Made by a program: the position numbers and the translations under genes. From the NCBI GenBank assembly GCA_041396985.1, contig JAWKXO010000004.1:1-64000 (forward strand): 64,000 bases of DNA, written 5' to 3'. Below are positions 7,149 through 14,451 of this stretch, piece by piece (position 1 is the stretch's first letter; every line of letters starts with the position of its first letter). Source of the DNA: Emcibacteraceae bacterium (GTDB lineage Bacteria; Pseudomonadota; Alphaproteobacteria; Sphingomonadales; Emcibacteraceae). The notes under the pieces were generated by a model. That model was not told the DNA's origin. It saw only the letters and a list, made by a program, of their open reading frames with translations, and made no database searches.

Positions 7149-8741
7149 TTAAACTACACTAGCGTTCATTCGTTCAAGAACTATGTAAACAAAGACACCA
7201 GCAACGAACAGTCCTCCAAACATGACAGAGGACGCGACCATGCTACGTTTACGCAGAATTTCATCCTGCTTAGATAAAATCGCAGAGACACTTCCCAGAA
7301 CCGGCAGATTAAAGACATCACGCAGTTTCTGTTCGGAAGAGAAAGTGCTGTGGAACTGGTTCATAATGAACGCCACACCACATCCGGCAATAATGCCAAC
7401 CACCATACTGACAACCACCAGGAACAGACGGTTCGGGCTGGCAGGCGACGTTGGCATTGTCGCAGGTTCAATCAGGCTATAATTAATGCCCTGTGAGGTA
7501 TCTTCAAGAACCTGTGACATACGTGTTTCTTCACGTTTGCTGAGAAGCGTATTATAATTGTCTCTCAAAATATCATAATCACGGTTAAGTCTTGTCGCTT
7601 CTGCCTCAACTTCAGGCACACGCTGTGAAAGCGCCAATAGATTGCTTACAACGGCTTCCCGCTGAGCTTTACGGGCATCAAGTCTGGCCATTTCACCATC
7701 AATATCAACAAGTTTAATACTGAGCTGGTCAAACAGCGGGTTTGGTCTTAAGCCATCCATTGATGAAAGGGCAGATGTATCACCGTCATTCATCGCTTTT
7801 GCAAGACCTTCTTTTTCCTCAACAAGCTGATCCTGCAGCGCCTTGATCTGATTTTGCAGGATGACAACATCAGGATGCTGTTCTTTATATCCTTTGACAT
7901 AAAGCTCATCCAGCTGTGTAACCATTGACGCAATTCTGGTTTCAATCGTTACGCGCTGGGCACCGCTGATCGGTCCTGCACCAAAGGATGAAACAAATGG
8001 CGGCAGTTCATCACGATACTGAATGATCTGATCTTTTTGACTTTTCAGTTCGTCTATCTGCAACTGAACATCGGTGACTTCCTGTCTGGCAGCACTCAGG
8101 CTTTGCATATATGACTGACCGGAAGTGGACAGGAAGGACATATTGGCCTGTTCAAATTCGGAACGTCTTTTTTCCGCTGCTTCCAGTTTCACTTCAAGAT
8201 CACTGAGCTGCTTCTCAATGAATGACATAGCTCCTGACAGTTCGCTGGAACTGTCAATAAGCTGACCGCCCATAAACGCATCAAGGAAGCCCTGAACGAC
8301 ACCATGTGCAAAAACAGGATTTTCGCTTGCATAAGACATGCTGAACAGGGTTGTTGATTCGGGTTCAATCTTGAAGTTGTTGGCAATTTCCCTGACCATG
8401 CCATTAAGCTGGTCATCTGTAAGTTCACCGGTCGGGCTGACAAGATTTTTGATATTTGTACCCAGGATAACCTTCTTTACATTATCAAGTCCAAGAAGCG
8501 TCTCACGCATACCCAGAATCTGATTGTAAATATTGTTATTGACTGTCAGATCTGACATCAGAGGCGTAAGCACACGGTCAGAGTCAAAATGCAGTCTGGC
8601 TTTTGATTCATACTGGTTTGGAATTTGCGATACATATAGCCAACCTAAAATTGACACTCCCCATGCTATAGCAAGTGCAACTTTTCTGTTGCGCCAAATC
8701 CCGTACAAGATTGATATAAACTGAGTATAAATTTCGTTCAT
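7149..8741 (-). CDS. Wzz-like polysaccharide chain-length determinant, XrtA-type
   Basis: Inner-membrane polysaccharide co-polymerase of 530 residues (TIGR03007 type). The N-terminal membrane segment is at about 19-37 (VALAIAWGVSILGWLYV), followed by a Wzz domain with QYESKARLHFDSDRVL. A long coiled-coil region lies at about 165-410 (LSDLEVKLEAAEKRRSEFEQ and similar). It carries the PxxP-type Wzz signature SLIEPATMPTSPASPNR just before a second membrane segment (LFLVVVSMVVGIIAGCGVAF), and a third hydrophobic stretch near the C-terminus. It is the membrane partner of the adjacent tyrosine kinase, which lacks its own membrane domain. Confidence 0.9.
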   Translation of the reverse strand: MNEIYTQFISILYGIWRNRKVALAIAWGVSILGWLYVSQIPNQYESKARLHFDSDRVLTPLMSDLTVNNNIYNQILGMRETLLGLDNVKKVILGTNIKNLVSPTGELTDDQLNGMVREIANNFKIEPESTTLFSMSYASENPVFAHGVVQGFLDAFMGGQLIDSSSELSGAMSFIEKQLSDLEVKLEAAEKRRSEFEQANMSFLSTSGQSYMQSLSAARQEVTDVQLQIDELKSQKDQIIQYRDELPPFVSSFGAGPISGAQRVTIETRIASMVTQLDELYVKGYKEQHPDVVILQNQIKALQDQLVEEKEGLAKAMNDGDTSALSSMDGLRPNPLFDQLSIKLVDIDGEMARLDARKAQREAVVSNLLALSQRVPEVEAEATRLNRDYDILRDNYNTLLSKREETRMSQVLEDTSQGINYSLIEPATMPTSPASPNRLFLVVVSMVVGIIAGCGVAFIMNQFHSTFSSEQKLRDVFNLPVLGSVSAILSKQDEILRKRSMVASSVMFGGLFVAGVFVYIVLERMNASVV

Positions 8742-8849
8742 CTTTGTGTACTTTCAATTAAAACTCTATTGCCTTCAAATCAATTCTTCTTAACCTGACC
8801 ATCGCAGTCATAACTATCCATCAAGAAAAACTTACTTCATTTCCATCTA

Positions 8850-8870
8850 CCCGGTCGCAACACGACCGGG
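8850..8870 (-). other. Intercistronic GC-rich hairpin in EPS operon
   Basis: A perfect 8-base stem, CCCGGTCG with CGACCGGG, and a 5-base loop lie in the 154-base gap between the export lipoprotein gene and the chain-length gene. On the minus strand it is not followed by a T-run, so it is more likely an RNA-stability or partial-termination element than a full terminator. Confidence 0.45.
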
Positions 8871-8895
8871 GTCATTTATATAAAATTTCTAAAGC

Positions 8896-9552
8896 CTAAA
8901 AGAAGCTTTCAGGAACGATGATAACGTCACCTGGTTCAATTTTAACGTTCGCTGATACATCACCATCTTTAAGAAGGTCATCAAGACGAACTGTATATTC
9001 TCTCTGGCTGTTATTTTCGACACGTGCGAGTGTTGATCTGTTCCCTGCGGCAAATTCTGTTAGTCCACCGACAGCAATCATAACATCAAGTAGAGTCATA
9101 TTTGCCTGATACGGTATTGCCTGAGGAGCAGTCGCAGAACCGACAACACGTACCTGTTGTGCGAATGGTCCCTGAAAGCCGCTGACCAGAACAGTCACAA
9201 TCGGGCTTTGCAGATATTGATCAAGACGTGCTTCAATATCACGGGCCAATTGTGTTGGTGTTTTCCCTGTAGCAGGCATATCATCAATCAATGGCATTGA
9301 GAAGCGGCCATCCGGACGGACAGTAACCGGTCTTGATAGCTCCGGGTTTCTCCATACGAAAATTTCAAGTGTGTCTAGCGGGCCGACAATATACTGTGGA
9401 CCAGGACCTTCATTAGCCGTCACAAACTGAGCTGACGGAAGTTCACCTGAGCCTCCCCCACCACATCCGGCGACAACAAACATACAAAGAGATAGACAAA
9501 TCTTAGCAACATTTGCTGCTGTGTTATTCATATTTTTCAAAAGGCTTTGCAC
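8896..9552 (-). CDS. Polysaccharide export lipoprotein (Wza-like), XrtA-type
   Basis: A 218-residue periplasmic/outer-membrane lipoprotein of the TIGR03027 group. The signal segment ends in a lipobox, VVAGC, followed by GGGGSG. A Poly_export domain follows (YIVGPLDTLEIFVWRNPELSRPVTVRPDG, about 54-85) and then an SLBB domain (FAQQVRVVGSATAPQAIPYQANMTLLDVMIAVGGLTEFA); it ends VKIEPGDVIIVPESFF. The GTG at 9552 is chosen because AAGGA lies eight bases upstream; the later ATG at 9531 has no ribosome binding site. It heads the minus-strand export operon and should form part of the outer-membrane passage for EPS. Confidence 0.9.
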   Translation of the reverse strand: MQSLLKNMNNTAANVAKICLSLCMFVVAGCGGGGSGELPSAQFVTANEGPGPQYIVGPLDTLEIFVWRNPELSRPVTVRPDGRFSMPLIDDMPATGKTPTQLARDIEARLDQYLQSPIVTVLVSGFQGPFAQQVRVVGSATAPQAIPYQANMTLLDVMIAVGGLTEFAAGNRSTLARVENNSQREYTVRLDDLLKDGDVSANVKIEPGDVIIVPESFF

Positions 9553-10217
9553 GATTAAATTCCTTCTTTATTATTTTTAATATTAAAACCCGCACCATTT
9601 TCAGCTAAGGTAATACAACTGTTATTAATCTAACTTTCTTAAATCTTTATAAATTTTTCAAAATTCACGCAGATTTATTTTAAAATAAGATCTGATGATG
9701 TTACTTTGCATAAATAATAATATTTTGTTAAATGGTTGCTGAATGTGATTTTCGGATAATATGACGTCCGTTTTTTTCACGACATCATTCTTCGATATCA
9801 ATTATGGCTCTCAGTCAATTCACCCAAAAACTGCAAATAAACCATATGTCATCTAACTCAACTCAAATACTATTACAAACACCAGGAACACCCCGTCCTT
9901 ATTTTTTGGCAGAATACTCAAAGTTTTCTAATCTGCCGCGGAATATAAAATACCATAATTTCATGCTTAATGCAGGAATTAGCTTAAAATAGCAAAAAAA
10001 AATATTTTGTTAACCATGTTTTGTGCCATTTTGGGAATTTAACCTATTTTATTAACCATAAAGAACGTAAAATATTTTTCAAAAAAAAGAATCACTTCAA
10101 AAAAACATATTTTTTTAACCCTTAAATGCCTATAACATTAAAGTAACAATAATCAGGTAATTCTTAGGAATTCTCCTATGAAATATACCGATAAATAAAC
10201 AAAGGAAATGATAATTA
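9553..10217. other. Long AT-rich divergent intergenic region of the EPS locus
   Basis: These 665 bases separate the export operon (minus) from the epimerase gene (plus) and must hold both promoters. I see no convincing gene: the one open stretch at 9804-9992 has no ribosome binding site and no recognisable protein. The right half carries a group of TTAACC words (see 10010-10059). Poly-A and poly-T tracts are frequent, as in bent promoter DNA. No sigma-54 promoter consensus was found for the export operon. Confidence 0.6.
10010..10059 (+). promoter_or_regulatory. Group of CtrA-type half-sites upstream of wecB-like gene
   Basis: TTAACCAT occurs at 10010-10017 and 10052-10059, with TTAACC also at 10039-10044 and 10115-10120. 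The pair at 10039 and 10052 has a TTAA-N9-TTAACC arrangement rather than the ideal N7. These octamers also occur at 1101, 1227, 1341 and 19749, all in non-coding DNA of the EPS locus. Binding of CtrA is inferred only. Confidence 0.45.
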
Positions 10218-11315
10218 ATGCCTCATAACATCCATCTCATCGCGGCGGCGCGGCCTAATTTTATGAAAATTGCCCCACTCTATCATGCGCTTGCCGATCA
10301 GGACTGGTGCAAGGTCAGCATTATACACACAGGGCAGCATTATGATGCCAATATGTCCGATGATATATTCGCCGATCTTATGTTGCCTGAGCCGCACTTT
10401 CACCTGGGCGTCGGGGGTGGCACTCATGCGGAGCAGGTCGGCAAAGTGATGATGGCGTACGAAGATATCTGTATGAATGTTGAAAGACCAGATCTGCTGA
10501 TTGTGGTGGGTGATGTAAATTCGACAGCCGCCTGCGCAATGGTGGCAGCAAAGCTGCATATAAAGGTTGCCCATCTGGAAGCGGGACTGCGTAGTGGTGA
10601 CCGCTTAATGCCGGAAGAAATAAACCGCTTGGTGACCGATGCCATTTGTGATTATTTATGGACCCCTTCCCCCGATGCTGATGAAAATTTAAGACACGAA
10701 GGTCATCCGGAAAGCCGGATTATCAGGGTCGGTAATATTATGATGGATTCATTTGAACTGCTGCGTGATAAAATCGATGCTGAAAATGCGCCGGCGAAAT
10801 ATGGTCTCGAACCAAAAACATATGGGGTAGTTACCCTTCACCGTCCATCCAATGTTGATAATCCTGGCATACTTAAAAAACTGGTTGATGGTTTGGTTGA
10901 AAATTCTAAGAAAGTAAAACTGATTTTTGCTGTTCATCCAAGAACGAAAAAAAATCTAATTGCTAATAAATTATGGAATGATTTTCAGATGCATGAAAAT
11001 CTGATCCTGATTGAACCGATCAGTTATGTTCCCTTTATGAGCCTGGTAAAATCGGCAAAACTCGCCATAACAGATTCAGGCGGCATTCAGGAAGAAACAA
11101 CCTATCTTGATATTCCCTGCCTGACTTTGCGGGATAATACAGAACGTCCAATCACGGTCACAGAGGGAACCAACAAACTGATCAAACCTGAAGCACTGTC
11201 AGAAAATGTGGACAAAGTCCTTTCCGGTGACTGGATACACGGAACCAAACCCGATAAATGGGACGGAAATACGGCCAATCGTATCAGGGACATCATTTAC
11301 AATTTATTAAATTGA
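10218..11315 (+). CDS. wecB: UDP-N-acetylglucosamine 2-epimerase (non-hydrolysing)
   Basis: Cytoplasmic enzyme of 365 residues, the usual length, interconverting UDP-GlcNAc and UDP-ManNAc for polysaccharide synthesis. Family marks are AARPNFMKIAPL near the N-terminus, HTGQHYD at about 36-42, VVGDVNST, AHLEAGLRSGD, and the C-terminal nucleotide-binding block SGGIQEETTYLDIPCLTLRDNTERP. AAAGGAAA lies upstream of the ATG. It is transcribed away from the export operon across a 665-base gap with CtrA-type boxes. It would supply ManNAc for the EPS; the dehydrogenase at 13063 resembles a GlcNAc rather than a ManNAc dehydrogenase, so the two may feed different sugars. Confidence 0.92.
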   Translation: MPHNIHLIAAARPNFMKIAPLYHALADQDWCKVSIIHTGQHYDANMSDDIFADLMLPEPHFHLGVGGGTHAEQVGKVMMAYEDICMNVERPDLLIVVGDVNSTAACAMVAAKLHIKVAHLEAGLRSGDRLMPEEINRLVTDAICDYLWTPSPDADENLRHEGHPESRIIRVGNIMMDSFELLRDKIDAENAPAKYGLEPKTYGVVTLHRPSNVDNPGILKKLVDGLVENSKKVKLIFAVHPRTKKNLIANKLWNDFQMHENLILIEPISYVPFMSLVKSAKLAITDSGGIQEETTYLDIPCLTLRDNTERPITVTEGTNKLIKPEALSENVDKVLSGDWIHGTKPDKWDGNTANRIRDIIYNLLN

Positions 11316-11364
11316 TTACTGTAAATTTGTGCCATTAACCTCAGGAAATGAGATACGAATTAAA

Positions 11365-11910
11365 ATGATCAGAAAACTGTTATTACTGTCTTTCACTTTT
11401 TGTCTGTCTGTTATATTGCCAATATCATTGGGCTTAACAGACACCAATCGCCGTTTTCCAAGCGAAGATGGTGCCTTTACAGCAGGCCCATATTACAGCA
11501 GCACGACAAAAAGCTATTTTGAACTGATCCGCAATAACGGTCAAACCTGGAACGATGCACAGGCACTGGCGTCTGCCCATAAATTTAAAAACACGTCCGG
11601 GCGGCTTGCGGTTATTGACCGGCCGGAAGTACACCGTTTCCTGGTGGGGAAATTCGCATTTATGCAGGATACATGGATCGGCCTGCGGTTTTTTTGTGAA
11701 GATTCTATTCTTGTCTGGACAAATGGAATTTCCGGAAAAGGCAGTTATTTTTCCAACTGGTCTCAAACCACTCAAAAAACAAATCTTTCCTGCCCACAGA
11801 CCGGCTATCTTTATACCTATATCAATGAGAATGCTTTTGACTGGGATCTGGCCAACTGGCAGAAAACAGCAAATTACGTCCTGATAGAATATCCGACCGG
11901 AAAGAAATAA
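11365..11910 (+). CDS. Secreted C-type-lectin-like protein
   Basis: A 181-residue protein with a signal peptide (MIRKLLLLSFTFCLSVILPISLG). The mature part resembles a C-type lectin-like domain: YYSSTTKSYFELIRNNGQTWNDAQALAS, then SGRLAVIDRPEVHRFL, TWIGLRFF, LVWTNGISG, FSNW, and finally WQKTANYVLIEYP, which match the order WxxAxxxA, G-LA-I-, WIGL, W-dG, f-nW, and y-lIEy of this fold. Two cysteines (in FFCED and NLSCPQ) could form a disulfide. I used the ATG at 11365, since the upstream start at 11329 would put a charged tail before the signal peptide. It follows wecB by 49 bases, so it may bind a sugar of the same polysaccharide; that is inference. Confidence 0.72.
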   Translation: MIRKLLLLSFTFCLSVILPISLGLTDTNRRFPSEDGAFTAGPYYSSTTKSYFELIRNNGQTWNDAQALASAHKFKNTSGRLAVIDRPEVHRFLVGKFAFMQDTWIGLRFFCEDSILVWTNGISGKGSYFSNWSQTTQKTNLSCPQTGYLYTYINENAFDWDLANWQKTANYVLIEYPTGKK

Positions 11911-11975
11911 TTTTCTGACTTCGCGAGTAAGCCAAAAATTTATGATCTTCTAAAATGAGGAAAGTCTGAAACTGT

Positions 11976-12049
11976 TGGCTGGGGTGCCAGGATTCGAACC
12001 TGGGATCACGGGATCAAAACCCGATGCCTTACCGCTTGGCTACACCCCA
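11976..12049 (-). tRNA. tRNA-Gln (anticodon UUG)
   Basis: Read on the minus strand this is a complete cloverleaf: acceptor stem TGGGGTG/CACCCCA, D-arm with AGCCAAGCGGTAAGGC, anticodon stem CGGG/CCCG with loop TTTTGAT (anticodon TTG), T-arm with GGTTCGAATCC, discriminator G, and an encoded CCA (11976-11978). Confidence 0.95.
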
Positions 12050-12079
12050 AAAATGAACAGTTTTCTTCAAGGTGGTGCG

Positions 12080-12108
12080 AACATAGTGAGTTTCAGTTAA
12101 ACTTGCAA
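12080..12108 (-). promoter_or_regulatory. Sigma-70 type promoter of tRNA-Gln
   Basis: On the minus strand TTGCAA (12103-12108) and TATGTT (12080-12085) are separated by exactly 17 bases and lie about 31 bases before the mature tRNA 5' end. Confidence 0.6.
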
Positions 12109-12210
12109 TAATGTTTTTTACTTATTTTGCTTTTTTTTGACTTTAAATTTATCTGATAAATACTTAGGCTTTTAAATCAGTCGCATAAGATACATATTTA
12201 GGATGACAAA

Positions 12211-13029
12211 GTGGCAATCGATAACCTGATTTCAAGAGGCATATGGATCATATTACAGCCAGGCAATTTTCTGATCCTGTTGTTGATAACCGGACTTTTT
12301 CTTGTTCGGCTCAGCCACATTAAGCAAAGCTATCGAACTGTAGGAATAGGTTTAATCGGTACAGCAACAATTTTGCTCACTGTTATCGGCTTTTCAAATT
12401 TATCAAGCTGGGTCATGTGGCCGCTGGAATGCCGGATGGATGATTTTCGCAACAAACTGGATCAGCAGCCCTATGCCGGCATTATTGTCCTTGCCGGCTC
12501 TGAAAAACCATCCATCAGTACAGCATCCGGACAGCCAACCTTAAATCACGGCGGCGAAAGGTTATTCGCCGCTGCCTATCTTGCCAGAAAATATCCCACT
12601 CTACCCATCATCCATAGCGGCGGTACTCGCTTCGCAGACAATGACATGAGTGAAAATGATGTCGCAAAATTATTTTTTGAGCAGGAAGCAATTGATATTT
12701 CTCGACTAAGGTTTGACAGTAAATCCTATAACACCAGCACCAATGCCATAGAAAGCAAAGCCCTTATAAAACCGGGAGAAACCGGTAAATGGCTACTGGT
12801 GACCAGTGCTTTTCATATGCCCCGCGCCGTTGGTGCCTTCCAAAAAGCGGGCATAAATTTTCAACCTTATCCGGTAGATTATAAATCGACGCTTAAATAT
12901 GATGGGTTATTTGAATTTAGTTTTTCAGAAAATATGATGCGATTTGATCTGGCTATACATGAATATATTGGGCTTTTTGCCTATTATATTACAGGACGCT
13001 CAAGCAGCTTTTTTCCGTCCATGCCATAA
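12211..13029 (+). CDS. YdcF family protein (DUF218), membrane-anchored
   Basis: A 272-residue protein with two hydrophobic segments at the N-terminus (about 12-35 and 45-65) followed by a DUF218 domain. Typical parts are GIIVLAGSEKPS, GGERLFAAAYLARKYP, IIHSGGTRFADND, DSKSYNTSTNA, and LLVTSAFHMPRAVGAFQKAG. The family includes ElyC and SanA of E. coli, which affect envelope integrity and peptidoglycan or enterobacterial common antigen synthesis; the chemical activity is uncertain. The start is a GTG with AGGA six bases upstream. It shares a bidirectional terminator with the convergent dehydrogenase gene. Confidence 0.85.
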   Translation: MAIDNLISRGIWIILQPGNFLILLLITGLFLVRLSHIKQSYRTVGIGLIGTATILLTVIGFSNLSSWVMWPLECRMDDFRNKLDQQPYAGIIVLAGSEKPSISTASGQPTLNHGGERLFAAAYLARKYPTLPIIHSGGTRFADNDMSENDVAKLFFEQEAIDISRLRFDSKSYNTSTNAIESKALIKPGETGKWLLVTSAFHMPRAVGAFQKAGINFQPYPVDYKSTLKYDGLFEFSFSENMMRFDLAIHEYIGLFAYYITGRSSSFFPSMP

Positions 13030-13030
13030 A

Positions 13031-13053
13031 AAAGGCCGGATGATCCGGCCTTT
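13031..13053. terminator. Bidirectional terminator between ydcF-like and tviB-like genes
   Basis: A perfect 10-base stem, AAAGGCCGGA with TCCGGCCTTT, and a three-base loop lie between two convergent stops. The flanking A and T tracts allow termination in both directions. Confidence 0.75.
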
Positions 13054-13062
13054 AGCATCATT

Positions 13063-14352
13063 TTATAATTGCCATTTTCTGATATATTTTGGCTTCTCAA
13101 TATTTTGCCACATTGCTTTAATATCAGCAATAAGTCCGCCTGGCTCCAGCAACCGTTCAAATTCACTGCCCGGTATATCCTTATAGCTGTCATGGGCGAC
13201 GACACCGACCACCGCCGTATAGGAATGATCTTTAAGATCGGCAAGGTTCGGTTTTAGGTCAATATTGAAAAATTTCTTGGCTTCGACCGGGTCAGCTGAT
13301 GCATCGTGAACATCAACCTGAAAACCACGGACTTTTAAGCCCGCAATCAAATCAATCGCTTTTGTGTTGCGAAGATCTGGACAGTTTTCCTTAAAGGTAA
13401 GACCAAGAACAAGAATTTTACCGTTTCCTGACAGTTGGGCACAAATTCGTTCTGCGACAAAATCCGCCATTCCGTCATTAATGGCCCGGCCCGACAAAAT
13501 GATTCGTGGATCGTGATTAATCTGTTTTGCGCGTTCCGCCAGATAATAAGGATCAACACCAATACAATGTCCGCCAACAAGGCCCGGCGTAAATTTCAGG
13601 AAGTTCCATTTTGTCCCGGCCGCTTCCAGCACATCGTAAACGGAAATACCAAGTTTTTGGAAAATCATGGTGATCTCATTGACGAAACCGATATTAATAT
13701 CGCGTTGGGCATTCTCGATAACTTTGGCAGCTTCCGCAACACGGATGTTTGCGGCTCTGAACACACCGCCGGTTGTCACGGCACAATAAAGCTCATCAAG
13801 CACATCCACCACTTCCGGCGTTTGGCCGGAGATCACTTTGGTAATTTTATCCACTGTGTGAACTTTATCGCCCGGGTTAATCCGTTCAGGTGAATAGCCC
13901 AGGAAAAAGTCTTCACCGCATACAAGTCCCGATTTTTCAGCAAGGATCGGACCACAAATTTCATCAGTCACACCTGGATAAACTGTACTTTCAAAAACAA
14001 CAATGCTGTTTTTGCCAATGACTGGCCCAACAATTTCACAAGCGGAGCGAACCGGCGTCAGGTCAGGTTTATTTTTCTTATCAACCGGTGTTGGTACGGT
14101 GACAATATAAACGGCAGCATCCTTGATATCTTCCACAGAACTTGTGACTTTGAGCGTACTGGCGACCAGACGTTCCCGTTCTATTTCTTCAGTACGGTCA
14201 AACCCGTCTTTTAGTTCAGAAACACGCTGTTCACTGATATCAAAGCCAATCACATTGAATTTTTTTGCCAGTGCCACGGCAAGAGGAAGACCCACATAGC
14301 CAAGCCCTACAACAACAATTCGTGTTTCAGGTGTTAATTTTAATGCTGACAT
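13063..14352 (-). CDS. tviB: UDP-N-acetyl-hexosamine 6-dehydrogenase (TviB/WbpO type)
   Basis: NAD-dependent enzyme of 429 residues that oxidises C6 of a UDP-HexNAc to the uronic acid, most likely UDP-GlcNAc to UDP-GlcNAcA. The Rossmann motif GLGYVGLP is at about 16-23; VPTPVDKKNKPDLTP, FESTVYPGVTDEICGPIL, GYSPERINPGD, EAAKVIENAQRDINIGFVNE and GTKWNFL follow; the catalytic cysteine is in GGHCIGVDPYYL; the C-terminal domain has GLTFKENCPDLRNTK. These blocks match TviB/VipA-type enzymes better than WecC. It lies upstream of, and is read in the same direction as, the minus-strand genes of the EPS locus, and would provide an acidic sugar for the polysaccharide. Confidence 0.9.
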   Translation of the reverse strand: MSALKLTPETRIVVVGLGYVGLPLAVALAKKFNVIGFDISEQRVSELKDGFDRTEEIERERLVASTLKVTSSVEDIKDAAVYIVTVPTPVDKKNKPDLTPVRSACEIVGPVIGKNSIVVFESTVYPGVTDEICGPILAEKSGLVCGEDFFLGYSPERINPGDKVHTVDKITKVISGQTPEVVDVLDELYCAVTTGGVFRAANIRVAEAAKVIENAQRDINIGFVNEITMIFQKLGISVYDVLEAAGTKWNFLKFTPGLVGGHCIGVDPYYLAERAKQINHDPRIILSGRAINDGMADFVAERICAQLSGNGKILVLGLTFKENCPDLRNTKAIDLIAGLKVRGFQVDVHDASADPVEAKKFFNIDLKPNLADLKDHSYTAVVGVVAHDSYKDIPGSEFERLLEPGGLIADIKAMWQNIEKPKYIRKWQL

Positions 14353-14451
14353 TTATTATTCCACTTTTCTTTATTATTAGAATTTAGCCCGAAGCTATCC
14401 CAAAATTATTAAAAAATTTATAAGATATTATGATAAAACAAAGAAATAATC

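Noticed and set aside
9553..9800. Sigma-54 promoter for the XrtA export operon
   Set aside because: The GG-N10-GC type consensus was not found on the minus strand, although PrsR-type regulation is known for such loci.
9804..9992. A 62-codon open frame in the long EPS intergenic region
   Set aside because: No ribosome binding site, no signal peptide or domain, and low-complexity composition; likely chance.
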